Assembly (NCBI RefSeq): GCF_047549485.1 | Contig: NZ_CP180191.1 | Span: forward strand, 2,914,001-2,978,000 | Direction: 5' to 3' | Source: Piscinibacterium candidicorallinum | GTDB lineage: Bacteria; Pseudomonadota; Gammaproteobacteria; Burkholderiales; Burkholderiaceae_C | Length of the DNA: 64,000 nt | Shown: positions 1-12,012 of the stretch, piece after piece | How the letters are laid out: every line of letters starts with the position of its first letter | Position numbering within the stretch: position 1 is the first letter of the stretch | Made by a program: the position numbers and the translations under genes | Notes under the pieces: model-generated | The model's database searches: none | Told to the model about the DNA's origin: nothing | The model's input: only the letters and a program-made list of their open reading frames with translations

Positions 1-1073
1 GCATCGACGAGGATCTGTTCCCGGACGGCGCCACCGAGCGCTGGTTCTGGTTCGACCCGCCCTTCCACCCCGGCGGCAGTGTGCTGCTGCACAAGCAGCC
101 GGGTTATGTCTGGCGCATCGACTTCCAGCTCGGATGGGGCGCAGACCCGGAGGCCGAGCGTCAGCCCGACGCCATCATCCCGCGCGTGAAGGCCATGCTG
201 AAGCTGGGTTTCGGGCGGGACATCCCCTTCAGTCTCGAGTGGGCCAGCGTCTACACCTTTGCCTGCCAGCGCATGGCGCGGTTCGTCCACGGCCGCGTGC
301 TGTTTGCCGGGGACGCCGCGCACCGCGTCTCGCCGTTCGGTGCGCGCGGTGCGAACTCCGGCATCCAGGACGCGGACAACCTGGGCTGGAAGCTCGACGC
401 CGTGCTGCGCGGCCGCGCCAGCACGGCGCTGCTGGCCAGCTATGGCACCGAGCGCGAGGCCGCGGCCGACGAGAACCTGCGCAACTCCACCCGCAGTACC
501 GACTTCATCACACCCAAGTCCGACGCCAGCCGCGTGCTGCGCGATGCCGTGCTGCACCTGGCGCGCCGCCACCGCTTTGCGCAGCGTCTGGTGAACAGCG
601 GGCGCCTGTCCAGCCCGAGCGCGTATGTGGATTCGCCACTGTCCACACTGGCCGCGGATGAAGCCCGCTTCGATGGCGGCCCCGTGCCGGGCGCACCGAT
701 TGCCGATGCGCCTTTGCTCGCCCGCAGCGGCGAGCGCCAGTGGCTGCTGGCAGCATTGCGTCAGGCCGCGCGCGGCCGCTGCACGCTGCTGCTCTGGGGC
801 GCCATGCCCGACTGGCTGCAGGCCTTCGACCTGGGTGTGATTGCTGTGGGCGGCAGCTGGCTCGATGAGACGGGCCTGGCGACTCGCCGCTTCGACGCGC
901 AGCCGGGCACGGCCTACCTGCTGCGGCCGGATCTGCATGTGGCCGCACGCTGGCGCAGCCTGCGGCCCGAGCAACTGGCTGAGGCACTGAGCACGCTGAC
1001 CGGGCATCGCGCAGCGGCACCACGAGGCGCCGTCTCCGACGCCCCGGAACATGCCATGGAGCAGCACCCATGA
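1..1073 (+). CDS. FAD-dependent aromatic-ring monooxygenase (5' end missing)
   Basis: The reading frame is already open at the window edge (from base 3), so the N-terminal FAD dinucleotide-binding fold is outside and only about 357 residues are visible. They contain the second FAD motif of group A flavoprotein hydroxylases (GDAAHRVSPFGARGANSG, followed by QDADNLGWKLDAVL), which binds the flavin ribityl chain. The last ~110 residues (from PVPGAPIADAPL, ending YLLRPDLHVAARW) match the thioredoxin-like C-terminal domain of PheA/TfdB/MhpA-type hydroxylases. The family hydroxylates phenolic or related aromatic acids with NAD(P)H and O2; the substrate cannot be read here. The stop overlaps the start of the DUF2783 gene (ATGA), so the two are translationally coupled. 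Confidence 0.85.
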   Translation, partial: IDEDLFPDGATERWFWFDPPFHPGGSVLLHKQPGYVWRIDFQLGWGADPEAERQPDAIIPRVKAMLKLGFGRDIPFSLEWASVYTFACQRMARFVHGRVLFAGDAAHRVSPFGARGANSGIQDADNLGWKLDAVLRGRASTALLASYGTEREAAADENLRNSTRSTDFITPKSDASRVLRDAVLHLARRHRFAQRLVNSGRLSSPSAYVDSPLSTLAADEARFDGGPVPGAPIADAPLLARSGERQWLLAALRQAARGRCTLLLWGAMPDWLQAFDLGVIAVGGSWLDETGLATRRFDAQPGTAYLLRPDLHVAARWRSLRPEQLAEALSTLTGHRAAAPRGAVSDAPEHAMEQHP

Positions 1074-1276
1074 ATCTGCGCGAACCCGCGATTGATGCGC
1101 CCGATGACTTCTATGAGGCCCTGCTCAAGGCCCATGAGGGGCTGGACGCGAACGCCAGCGCGGCGCTCAACGCGCGACTGGTGCTGCTGCTCGCCGCCGA
1201 GATCGGAGCGCAGCGCAGGCTGTGCGAGCTGATCGAGATGGCGAAGGCAGACGATCCTGAGGGAAACGACCAGTAA
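1070..1276 (+). CDS. DUF2783 family small protein
   Basis: A 68-residue protein whose ATG overlaps the upstream stop codon by 4 nt. The N-terminus (DAPDDFYEALLKAHEGL) followed by LNARLVLLLAAEIG fits my recollection of DUF2783, a family of short proteins of unknown function that are regularly encoded beside flavin-dependent aromatic hydroxylases. It is predicted to be all-helical and soluble, with no signal peptide. The tight coupling suggests it works with the hydroxylase, for example as a small accessory or stability subunit, but that role is inference. Confidence 0.7.
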   Translation: MNLREPAIDAPDDFYEALLKAHEGLDANASAALNARLVLLLAAEIGAQRRLCELIEMAKADDPEGNDQ

Positions 1277-1283
1277 AACTTGT

Positions 1284-1350
1284 TTTCGGCCACTGTTTTG
1301 ATGATCGATGATCTTTTCAAGAATGGCTTCTGAAAAGCGGAAAGCCGAAA
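1284..1350. other. Nested inverted repeat between DUF2783 gene and Bug gene
   Basis: Outer arms TTTCGGC (1284-1290) and GCCGAAA (1344-1350) enclose inner arms CTTTTCA (1313-1319) and TGAAAAG (1331-1337). The 3' part holds the decamer AAGCGGAAAG (1335-1344), which is shared with the hairpin repeats near 40.6 and 61.3 kb. It may end transcription of the upstream pair or be a degenerate copy of that repeat family. There is a short T-rich stretch afterwards (TATTTCTATTTG) but no clean T tract. Confidence 0.35.
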
Positions 1351-1405
1351 TATTTCTATTTGATTTAGTTCAAAAACAGCCATACTCGAAGAGAAGGAGA
1401 CAGAC

Positions 1406-2392
1406 ATGATCCACACACCCCGCCGCACCTGGGTGCGCGCACTAGGCGTCGCCGCACTCGGCAGCCTGCTGGGCCTGGGCAGCCTTGCAGCGCACGCACA
1501 GGACAAGCCCATCGAATGGGTTGTGGGCTATGCCGCGGGCGGCGGCTCGGACATGGTGGCGCGCACCGTCGCCGAGCAGATGAGCCAGACGCTCAAGCGC
1601 CCCATCATCGTCAGCAACCGCCCGGGCGCGGCCACCAACATCGCGGCGGACTACGTCTCCAAGAGCAAGGACATCGGCAACATCCTCTTCACCGCCGACT
1701 TCGCCACGCTCGCCGCCAACCCGAGTCTGTTCGCCAAGCTGCCCTACGACCCGGATCGGGACTTCACGCCCGTGGGCCTGCTCGCGCGCTTTCCGATGCT
1801 GCTGGTCGTCTCCAACGACGTGCCCGCCAAGAACTGGAAGGAGTTCACCGCCTGGGCCAACGCGCAGCCCCAGGGCGTGAGCTATGCCTCGGCCGGTCTT
1901 GGCAGCCCGCATCACCTGTCCACGGAACTGCTCAAGCAGATGAGCGGCCTGAAGATGACGCACGTGCCCTACCGCGGCGCAGCGCCGGCGGTGCAGGACC
2001 TGCTCGGCGGCCAGATCAAGGTCGGCCTGATGGACACGGCCAGCGTGCAACAGCATGTGAACGCCGGACGGCTGCGCGCCATCGGTGTGGCCAGCGCCCA
2101 GCGCCTGAAGAACTTCCCGGACGTCCCCACGCTGATCGAGCAGGGTGTGAAGGGCTACGAGGCCTATGCATGGCAGGGGCTGGTCGTCCCCAGCAGCACG
2201 CCCAGGGAGACCGTGGCGCAGCTGCACAAGGCCCTGCAGGCGGCGCTGGACACGACCATGGTGAAAGCACGCTTCCACACCCTGTCGCTCGAAGCCCTGC
2301 CCGGCACACCCGAACAGATGGCCGCGTATGTGAAGACCGAGCGTGAGCGCTGGGGCAAGCTGATCCGGGAGAACGGGTTCAAGATTGAGTGA
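1406..2392 (+). CDS. Bug/TctC-family periplasmic solute-binding protein
   Basis: A 328-residue exported protein with a signal peptide (basic RRTWVRALG, then a hydrophobic run ending AAHAQ, cleavage near residue 32). The Bug-family signature follows: VGYAAGGGSDMVARTVAEQM near the N-terminus, then FAKLPYDPDRDFTPVGLLA and HVPYRGAAPAVQDLLGGQI. Bug proteins are the binding subunits of tripartite tricarboxylate transporters or stand-alone sensors, and typically bind carboxylates or aromatic acids. No TctA/TctB membrane partners are adjacent, which is usual in Burkholderiales. A good ribosome site (GAAGGAGA) precedes the ATG. Its position behind a ring hydroxylase suggests an aromatic or carboxylate ligand; that is inference. 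Confidence 0.9.
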   Translation: MIHTPRRTWVRALGVAALGSLLGLGSLAAHAQDKPIEWVVGYAAGGGSDMVARTVAEQMSQTLKRPIIVSNRPGAATNIAADYVSKSKDIGNILFTADFATLAANPSLFAKLPYDPDRDFTPVGLLARFPMLLVVSNDVPAKNWKEFTAWANAQPQGVSYASAGLGSPHHLSTELLKQMSGLKMTHVPYRGAAPAVQDLLGGQIKVGLMDTASVQQHVNAGRLRAIGVASAQRLKNFPDVPTLIEQGVKGYEAYAWQGLVVPSSTPRETVAQLHKALQAALDTTMVKARFHTLSLEALPGTPEQMAAYVKTERERWGKLIRENGFKIE

Positions 2393-2900
2393 TCCCGTGA
2401 AGCCGGATGACCCACTCCGCCCTCGGTGCGAGGTGAGCACAAGCGCAGGCGAGCCGACACCATCCCGGGATCTGACGTACCCCAGCGCGGTGGACGGGTG
2501 GGTTGTGGCGGTGATGGCAGCGACCATCGCCATCGTCGGCTACGCAGTCTGGACTGGCTGGAGCGCATCGGTGCTGGGCAATGCGCTGCTCACCCTGAGC
2601 TTCTTGGCGGTGCTTGCGACTGTCCCGGGGCTCATGTGGCCGTGCGTCTACACACTCACACAGGACGCACTGATTGTGCGCGCTGGGCTTCGCAGCATCC
2701 GCGTGCCCTATGGCGAGATCCGACGTATAGAACCCACGCGCACACTGGTTGCCGGTCTTTCGCTGTCGATGAACCGCTTGGCGATTCGGGTGGGGTACGA
2801 CGACATCCTGGTTTCGCCGCGGGACTTGGCGGGCTTTCAGGCCGCGCTGCAGCAGCGTGTGGACGCTGCGCGCGTACAGGACGCACCGCATTCTGGGTAG
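2385..2900 (+). CDS. PH-domain-like membrane protein
   Basis: A 171-residue protein beginning with TTG at 2385, inside the end of the upstream gene, or with GTG at 2397 just after its stop; the choice is unresolved. It has two adjacent hydrophobic segments (about residues 38-58 and 62-84), then a cytoplasmic part whose pattern YTLTQDALIVRAGLRSIRVP plus YGEIRRIEPTR and DDILVSPRDLAGF is that of the bacterial PH domain group seen in small membrane proteins. Function is unknown; such proteins often have regulatory or envelope-stress roles. Overlap with the Bug gene suggests cotranscription. Confidence 0.65.
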   Translation: MSDPVKPDDPLRPRCEVSTSAGEPTPSRDLTYPSAVDGWVVAVMAATIAIVGYAVWTGWSASVLGNALLTLSFLAVLATVPGLMWPCVYTLTQDALIVRAGLRSIRVPYGEIRRIEPTRTLVAGLSLSMNRLAIRVGYDDILVSPRDLAGFQAALQQRVDAARVQDAPHSG

Positions 2901-2978
2901 CCACGGTTTGAGCGCAGGGTGCGCTCAATACACTGCACCACCGCCTCCGTTCGAGAGGCTCAGGGAGTACACGTCAGC

Positions 2979-3410
2979 ATGAAACCCGTCCTGCAACGCC
3001 CCACCGCCGCCTTTGTCGGCGCGTCCTGGCTGGCCCTGGTGGTCGGTGCCGCCACCTACATGATCGGCCTGTGGAACTCGAATATGCAGCTCAACGAAAA
3101 GGGCTACTACTTCACCGTGCTCATGTACGGCCTGTTCTCGGCGGTGTCGCTGCAGAAGTCGGTGCGCGACCGACTGGAAGGCATTCCGGTCACGGGCATC
3201 TACTTCGGCCTGTGCTGGTTCTCGCTGATCCTGTCCATCGGCCTGCTCGGCGTGGGCCTATGGAACGCCAGCCTGAACAGCACGGAAAAGGGCTTCTACG
3301 CCATGGGCTTCCTGCTGGCGCTGTTTGCCGCTGTGGCCATCCAGAAGAACACGCGCGACATTGCGCTGTTCAACGCCGCACAACGTGGTGGGCTCGCGCA
3401 AGACGCTTGA
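2979..3410 (+). CDS. YiaA/YiaB-like inner membrane protein
   Basis: A 143-residue protein with four hydrophobic segments arranged as two similar helix pairs: VGAATYMIGLWNSNMQLNEK/GYYFTVLMYGLFSAVSLQK and LLGVGLWNASLNSTEK/GFYAMGFLLALFAAVAIQK. This internal duplication and the GLWN/EKG(Y/F)Y signature identify the YiaAB two-helix family. The frame is open 60 nt further upstream, but the ATG at 2979 is chosen because the family begins shortly before the first helix. Function is not known. A strong hairpin terminator follows. Confidence 0.8.
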   Translation: MKPVLQRPTAAFVGASWLALVVGAATYMIGLWNSNMQLNEKGYYFTVLMYGLFSAVSLQKSVRDRLEGIPVTGIYFGLCWFSLILSIGLLGVGLWNASLNSTEKGFYAMGFLLALFAAVAIQKNTRDIALFNAAQRGGLAQDA

Positions 3411-3426
3411 GCATTGAAGGTCCATT

Positions 3427-3457
3427 GAAAAGGGCGCGATTCAATCGCGCCCTTTTC
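3427..3457. terminator. Bidirectional intrinsic terminator
   Basis: The arms GAAAAGGGCGCGATT and AATCGCGCCCTTTTC form a long GC-rich stem with an A tract on one side and a T tract on the other, so it can terminate from both directions. It lies between the convergent YiaA-like gene and malQ, where a shared terminator is expected. Confidence 0.85.
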
Positions 3458-3479
3458 CATTCCAAGCCGAGCTGATCGT

Positions 3480-5012
3480 CTAGAGACCGAGCGCCCGCTT
3501 CACCAGCTCGAACGGCGCACGGCCGCTGCCACCGGAGATCAGGCCGAGTACACGAGCCGGCTCGGCGCCGAGCTGCTCCCAGGTGAAGCGCCACTGCCAG
3601 TTGCCCTCGGTAGAGCCTGGCAGGTTCATGCGCCCGGCATTGCCCAGGCCCAGGACATCCTGCAGCGGGAAGATGGCCATGTTGGCCACCGAGTTGCTGG
3701 CCGCGCGGATCATGGCCCAGTGCACGTCGTGTTCGCTGCAGGCGAGGTAGGCGCCGCAGAAGCTGCGCTCATGGTGCGGGGCGGCGTCCCACCAGCCGCG
3801 GGCGGTGTCGTTGTCATGCGTGCCGGTGTAGACGATGCAGTTGGGCGTGTAGTTCTGCGGCATGAATTCGTGCGTGCCGTCGCCCCCGAATCCGAACTGC
3901 AGGATCTTCATGCCGGGAAAGCCGAAGTGATCGCGCAGCTCAGTCACGTCCTCGGTGATGAGCCCCAGGTCTTCGGCCACGATGGGCAGCTTGCCCAGGG
4001 CGCGTTCGATCGCCGCAAACAGGGCCTTGCCAGGGCCAGGCACCCACTGACCCTCGCGCGCGGTGGGGCAGCTGGCCGGAATCTCGTAGTAGCCCGCAAA
4101 GCCGCGGAAGTGATCGATGCGGAACACATCGGCCTGGCTCATGGCGCGGCGGATGCGCTGGGTCCACCAGGCATAGTCCTCGGCCGCCATGCGGTCCCAG
4201 CGGTACAGCGGGTTGCCCCAGCGCTGACCATCGGGCGCAAAGCCGTCCGGTGGCACACCGGCGACCACGGTGGGCTGATAGTCCTCATCAAGGTAGTACA
4301 GATCGGGGCGCGACCAGCAGTCGGCGCTGTGATGGGCGATAAAGATGGGCAGATCACCCATGATCGAGATGCCCTTGCTGTTGGCATAGGCCTTGATCGC
4401 GGCCCACTGCACATCCCAGCACCACTGCACGAACCTCCAGAAGCCGACCTCGTCGGCATGCTCCGCGCGCGCAGCCGCCAGCGCCTTGGGCTTGCGGGCA
4501 CGCAGGTCTGCAGGCCACTGCCACCAGCAGTAGTTGCCCTGGGCGCCGTACTGGCCTTCCAGGGCCATGAGCAGGGCATAGTCGTCCAGCCAGCTGGCTT
4601 CGCGCTTGGCCCAGGCATCCAGCGCGCTCTTGTCATGGGCCGACGCCTTGGACTTGAATCCGGCCCACGCCGCACGCAGCTGAGCCAGGCGCCAAGGCAC
4701 CACGCGGCCGTAATCGGCACGTGCGGCATCAAAACCGCCCTCTGGCAATGCAGGCTGCGGCAGCCAGCCCTTCTCCACCAGTGGCTCCAGCGCCACCATC
4801 AAGGGGCTGCCGGCAAAGGCCGACACGCTCATGTAGGGCGAATCGCAGGGGCCGATCGGCATCATCGGCAGGGTCTGCCAGACGGTCTGGCCGGCGCTGG
4901 CCATCCAGTCCACAAACTTGAAGGCCGCAGGGCCGAAGTCGCCAATGCCATGCGGCCCGGGCAGCGAGGTGATGTGCAGCAGGACACCGGAGCGGCGCTG
5001 GTTCAGATTCAT
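3480..5012 (-). CDS. malQ: 4-alpha-glucanotransferase (amylomaltase)
   Basis: Transfers alpha-1,4-glucan segments between maltodextrins and releases glucose (GH77). The 510-residue protein shows the GH77 opening RRSGVLLHITSLPGPHGIGD and the complete catalytic set: nucleophile Asp300 in FRIDHFRGF, acid/base Glu347 in IVAEDLGLI and transition-state Asp400 in TGTHDNDT. The frame runs on upstream, but the ATG at 5012 is chosen because homology starts at once with MNLNQRRSGV; the upstream part overlaps glgX in a meaningless frame. It is last in the minus-strand group zwf-pgl-glgX-malQ, 52 nt after glgX, and works with it and with glgP in maltodextrin and glycogen breakdown. Confidence 0.95.
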   Translation of the reverse strand: MNLNQRRSGVLLHITSLPGPHGIGDFGPAAFKFVDWMASAGQTVWQTLPMMPIGPCDSPYMSVSAFAGSPLMVALEPLVEKGWLPQPALPEGGFDAARADYGRVVPWRLAQLRAAWAGFKSKASAHDKSALDAWAKREASWLDDYALLMALEGQYGAQGNYCWWQWPADLRARKPKALAAARAEHADEVGFWRFVQWCWDVQWAAIKAYANSKGISIMGDLPIFIAHHSADCWSRPDLYYLDEDYQPTVVAGVPPDGFAPDGQRWGNPLYRWDRMAAEDYAWWTQRIRRAMSQADVFRIDHFRGFAGYYEIPASCPTAREGQWVPGPGKALFAAIERALGKLPIVAEDLGLITEDVTELRDHFGFPGMKILQFGFGGDGTHEFMPQNYTPNCIVYTGTHDNDTARGWWDAAPHHERSFCGAYLACSEHDVHWAMIRAASNSVANMAIFPLQDVLGLGNAGRMNLPGSTEGNWQWRFTWEQLGAEPARVLGLISGGSGRAPFELVKRALGL

Positions 5013-5064
5013 GATGCGTGAAGCCTTGGGGTGGAACAGAAGTGAGTGAGTAAACGCGTGAGAC

Positions 5065-7164
<2,100 letters not shown>

Positions 7165-7203
7165 TCGATGACTGGAAGACTGCACATTGGCCGGATCAGC
7201 CGC

Positions 7204-7926
7204 TCACGGACACCACAGCACGTCGATGTCGTGCAGTGCTGCGGCCGGCGTGGCGATCGGATCTGCGCCACGCAAGGCATTTTCGAGCACGGTGAGCTTG
7301 GTCTGCCCCTGGATCACCAAGGCCACGCCGCGCGCGTGCATCAGTTCGGCATAGGTCATCGAGATGCGCTCAATCGCCGGCGCAGCGGTGGTGGGGGCCG
7401 GGATGGCTGCGAGGCGATCGGTGTTGGCCGGATCGAGCAGCGCCGTGAGGCCCGGCGTGCCGGGAAACAGCGAGGCGAAGTGGGCGTCGTTGCCCATGCC
7501 CAGCAGCACAAGGTCGTGCCGGTGCAGGCTGGACGGCAGGCTGGCGCGCAAGGCACCCACACCCGCACCGGCCGAGGGTGCGCCGTTCTTCAGCGGCACA
7601 AACTGCGCGCGGCTCGGCCCCTCATGGGACAGCAGGGTGCGCCGGAGCATGGCCGCATTCGAGTGCGGGTGATCCTCATCGACCCAACGTTCATCCGCAA
7701 GCATGACCGTGACCTTCTCCCAGGGCAGGTCCAGACTGGCCACCTGCGGCAGGAAGACCTCGGGGGTGCTGCCGCCGGAGAAGACCAGCTGCGCCGCACC
7801 GCGGGCCTGCACGCCCTGCATCACGGCGCCGGCCACGCGGCCAGCCACGGCGTCGGACAGGGCCTGCACGCTCTTGAAGCGCTCGATGCGCGGCAGCAGG
7901 GCCCCGCCGGATTCAGTGGTCGCCAT
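7204..7926 (-). CDS. pgl: 6-phosphogluconolactonase
   Basis: Hydrolyses 6-phosphogluconolactone to 6-phosphogluconate, the step after Zwf. The 240-residue protein has the family signatures VFSGGSTPEVFLPQVASLDLPW and VMLADERWVDEDHPHSN (the nucleotide/sugar phosphate-binding loops) and LGMGNDAHFASLFPG, which is the usual GMGxDGHxASLFPG with Asn-Asp-Ala in place of xDGH; the change is close to the active-site segment and is worth noting. Start ATG at 7926, 26 nt after zwf. In this operon the product goes to Edd. Confidence 0.92.
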   Translation of the reverse strand: MATTESGGALLPRIERFKSVQALSDAVAGRVAGAVMQGVQARGAAQLVFSGGSTPEVFLPQVASLDLPWEKVTVMLADERWVDEDHPHSNAAMLRRTLLSHEGPSRAQFVPLKNGAPSAGAGVGALRASLPSSLHRHDLVLLGMGNDAHFASLFPGTPGLTALLDPANTDRLAAIPAPTTAAPAIERISMTYAELMHARGVALVIQGQTKLTVLENALRGADPIATPAAALHDIDVLWCP

Positions 7927-7952
7927 CTGACTGTCTCTGCTCCCGATCAGCT

Positions 7953-9413
7953 TCAGGACTCTTCAGGCCAGGTGCTGCCATCGCGGCCGACCAGCGCGGC
8001 AGACGCCGCCGGACCCCAGGTGCCCGCGTTGTAGGGCTTGGGGGGTTCGGGCGAGGCGTCCCAGCCGGCCATGATCGGCTCGACCCACTTCCACGCGGCC
8101 TCCTGCTCATCGCGCCGCACGAAGAGGGTCAGGCGGCCCTGGATCACTTCAATCAGCAGGCGCTCATAGGCTTCCTGGCGGCGGGCCTTGGCCGTGTCGG
8201 CGAAGTTCAGGTTGAGCGAAATCTCCTGCAGCTTCATGCCCTCGCCCGGCGTCTTGGCCTGCAGCTGCAGGGTCAGGCCTTCATCAGGCTGCAGGCGGAT
8301 GATCATGCGATTGTTCTCGGGCGCACCCACCGAGGATTCGAAGATCGAGTGCGGCACCTGCTTGAAGTTGATGACGATCTCCGCCAGGCGCTGCTCCATG
8401 CGCTTGCCGGTGCGCAGATAGAAGGGCACACCGGCCCAGCGCCAGTTGGCGAGTTCGGCCTTCAGAGCTACGAAGGTCTCGGTGCGCGAGCCGGACGTAA
8501 TGCCTTCCTCGTCCTGATAGCCCGGCACCGGCTTGGCGGCCACGGCACCGGCCCGGTACTGGCCACGCACCGTATGGCTCTGCACTTCAGCGAGTGTGTA
8601 GGGCTTGAGTGCGCGCAGCACCTGGACCTTCTCGTCGCGCACGGCATCGGCGTCGATGGTGGCCGGCGGCTCCATGGCCACGATGCACAGCAGCTGCAGC
8701 AAGTGGTTCTGCACCATGTCGCGCAGCGCCCCGGTGTTGTCATAGAACTCGCCGCGGCCGCCCACGCCCACCTGCTCGGCAATCGTGATCTGCACGTCGC
8801 GAATCCAGGCGCGCGACCACAGGGGCTCGAACATGGCGTTGCCGAAGCGCAGCGCCAGCAGGTTCTGCACCGTTTCCTTGCCCAGGTAGTGGTCGATGCG
8901 GTAGATCTGGTGCTCGGCAAAGATGGCGCCCACGGCGTCATTGATGGTGCGCGAGGACGCAAGGTCGCGGCCCAGGGGCTTTTCGAGCACCACGCGGGAC
9001 GCGGGTGTCACCAGCCCGGCGGCGGCCAGGTTCTGGCAGATCGGAGTGAACAGGGTGGGCGTGGTCGCCAGGTAGTAGACCCGGGCACGGTTCACGTCCG
9101 GATGCATGGCCTCGCCCAGACGCGCAAAGTCCTCGGGCTTGGCGGCGTCCACCGTCACGTAGCTCACGCGGGCCAGCAAGGCAGCCCAGGCTGCAGCGTC
9201 AAAGCTGTCCCCAAGAAACTCGGGGACCTGCTCGGTGAGCAGTGAGTGGTACTGCTCGGTGGAAAGATTCTGCCGGGCACAACCGATCACGCGCACATCA
9301 TCCATCGACTTGCCACCACGTGAGGCGGCATAGATGGCCGGGATGAGCTTGCGCATGGCGAGGTCGCCGGTGCCGCCGAAGAACACCAGATCCGCGGAAT
9401 GCGTTTGGGACAC
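7953..9413 (-). CDS. zwf: Glucose-6-phosphate 1-dehydrogenase
   Basis: Oxidises glucose 6-phosphate to the lactone with NADP+. The 486-residue protein has the Rossmann motif FFGGTGDLAMRKLIPAIY, the active-site signature RIDHYLGKETVQNLLALR, and LRTGKRM with the C-terminal part typical of bacterial G6PDH. The frame is open far upstream, but start is placed at GTG 9413: it is preceded by AGAAAGG at suitable spacing and family homology begins right there; the upstream 110 codons are arginine/proline-rich noise. First gene of the zwf-pgl-glgX-malQ group, divergent from edd. HexR-like and LacI-like palindromes lie in the shared upstream region. Confidence 0.95.
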   Translation of the reverse strand: MSQTHSADLVFFGGTGDLAMRKLIPAIYAASRGGKSMDDVRVIGCARQNLSTEQYHSLLTEQVPEFLGDSFDAAAWAALLARVSYVTVDAAKPEDFARLGEAMHPDVNRARVYYLATTPTLFTPICQNLAAAGLVTPASRVVLEKPLGRDLASSRTINDAVGAIFAEHQIYRIDHYLGKETVQNLLALRFGNAMFEPLWSRAWIRDVQITIAEQVGVGGRGEFYDNTGALRDMVQNHLLQLLCIVAMEPPATIDADAVRDEKVQVLRALKPYTLAEVQSHTVRGQYRAGAVAAKPVPGYQDEEGITSGSRTETFVALKAELANWRWAGVPFYLRTGKRMEQRLAEIVINFKQVPHSIFESSVGAPENNRMIIRLQPDEGLTLQLQAKTPGEGMKLQEISLNLNFADTAKARRQEAYERLLIEVIQGRLTLFVRRDEQEAAWKWVEPIMAGWDASPEPPKPYNAGTWGPAASAALVGRDGSTWPEES

Positions 9414-9575
9414 GAACAGAGCCTTTCTTGTGAGCGCCCCTGTGCTGCGCTGTGCACCACAGTCGGCGCTTGGCGCCTGCCCGCCGAGCCCTCCGGCTCT
9501 GCCTCCCGTGCAGACGTCCATGCTTGGAACAGCGACCTGCACGCAAGGGCGTGCCGCATCGCGCGACAGGCCCAA

Positions 9576-9590
9576 GGTAGCAAAACTACA
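9576..9590. promoter_or_regulatory. HexR-like operator, copy 1 (zwf side)
   Basis: GGTAGCAAAACTACA: inverted arms GTAG/CTAC around a 5-bp AT-rich centre. It matches the 28291-28305 site at 13 of 15 positions and resembles the TGTAGT-type palindromes recalled for HexR, the KDPG-responsive regulator of zwf/edd genes. HexR assignment is inference; no hexR gene is in the window. Confidence 0.5.
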
Positions 9591-9641
9591 GCCTAATGTA
9601 AACGCAGTCCTCGGTGAATCCACAGGTCGATCGAAACAGAC

Positions 9642-9653
9642 GCAAACGTTTGC
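9642..9653. promoter_or_regulatory. LacI-family-type operator
   Basis: GCAAACGTTTGC is a perfect 12-bp palindrome with a central CG step, the hallmark of LacI/PurR/GntR-type sugar regulators. It sits between zwf and edd. The regulator is unknown and none is encoded in this window. Confidence 0.4.
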
Positions 9654-9746
9654 ATTCAATGCACTGCTTAGGGGAATAGCGTCACGCCGACAACCCCGAG
9701 CTTGATGGGGATGTTTGTCACCTACTTGGCGCAACGCGTGCAAAAA

Positions 9747-9761
9747 TGTAGTTTGCTTACG
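9747..9761. promoter_or_regulatory. HexR-like operator, copy 2 (edd side)
   Basis: TGTAGTTTGCTTACG, which on the other strand reads CGTAAGCAAACTACA and shares AAACTACA with the other two copies. It lies 47 bp before the edd start, where bound protein would block a promoter or transcript start. Confidence 0.5.
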
Positions 9762-9807
9762 TCAGCGGTGCGCATCTTGCACGCCCGCCGCATTCCAAGA
9801 GGACACC

Positions 9808-11625
<1,818 letters not shown>

Positions 11626-12012
11626 CGGATGGCCGTGCGGATGCCTGAAGGAGCGCATTCCGCCTTATATAAGTCATTATCGGCCATAACTTTGTGAAGC
11701 CACGATTTGGCCATAGCCCGCACGGATCATGCGGTAGGCGCCCTATAGCGATCACAAGATCATTTCTTTTCGGCCACTGAGGCTGTGGCCCGTGCCGCGC
11801 AGTTCCGCCCAAACCTGCCCGCGATCCCCCACCCACGGTATCTGAGCGTCCTGCGAGCAGCGGTTCATACCCAGTCGGCGCGATGGGGGTCGGGTGATCA
11901 AGATGCACGCTCTGCGTAGACTGCCCTGCAGAACAGCCGGCGCGCGCAGCCCGTGTCCCCGTCCTCCCGGGGGCCTGAGTGCGATGCGCGCAAGCCGGTC
12001 GGGGATCGCTCC
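11626..12012. other. Intergenic region after edd, before vgrG
   Basis: 387 bp without a convincing gene. It is locally A+T-rich (about 11660-11770) and contains the 13-mer TTTTCGGCCACTG (11767-11779), also found at 1283-1295, plus related GGCCATA words. No clear terminator was seen after edd. The G+C-rich last part directly precedes vgrG and could be its leader or, if GTG 11953 is used, its first codons. Confidence 0.5.

Larger units (their letters stand above)
9414..9807. other. zwf-edd divergent regulatory region
   Basis: This 394-bp gap between divergently transcribed zwf and edd holds no convincing gene. It contains two similar palindromes (9576-9590 and 9747-9761), a perfect 12-bp inverted repeat (9642-9653), and an A+T-rich part (about 9575-9670) against a G+C-rich background, as expected for promoters. 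Confidence 0.7.

Noticed and set aside
3720..5021. Long open frame (433 codons) on the plus strand opposite malQ
   Set aside because: Antisense to a well-conserved enzyme with full catalytic motifs; G+C-rich third positions create such frames and the translation has no family features.
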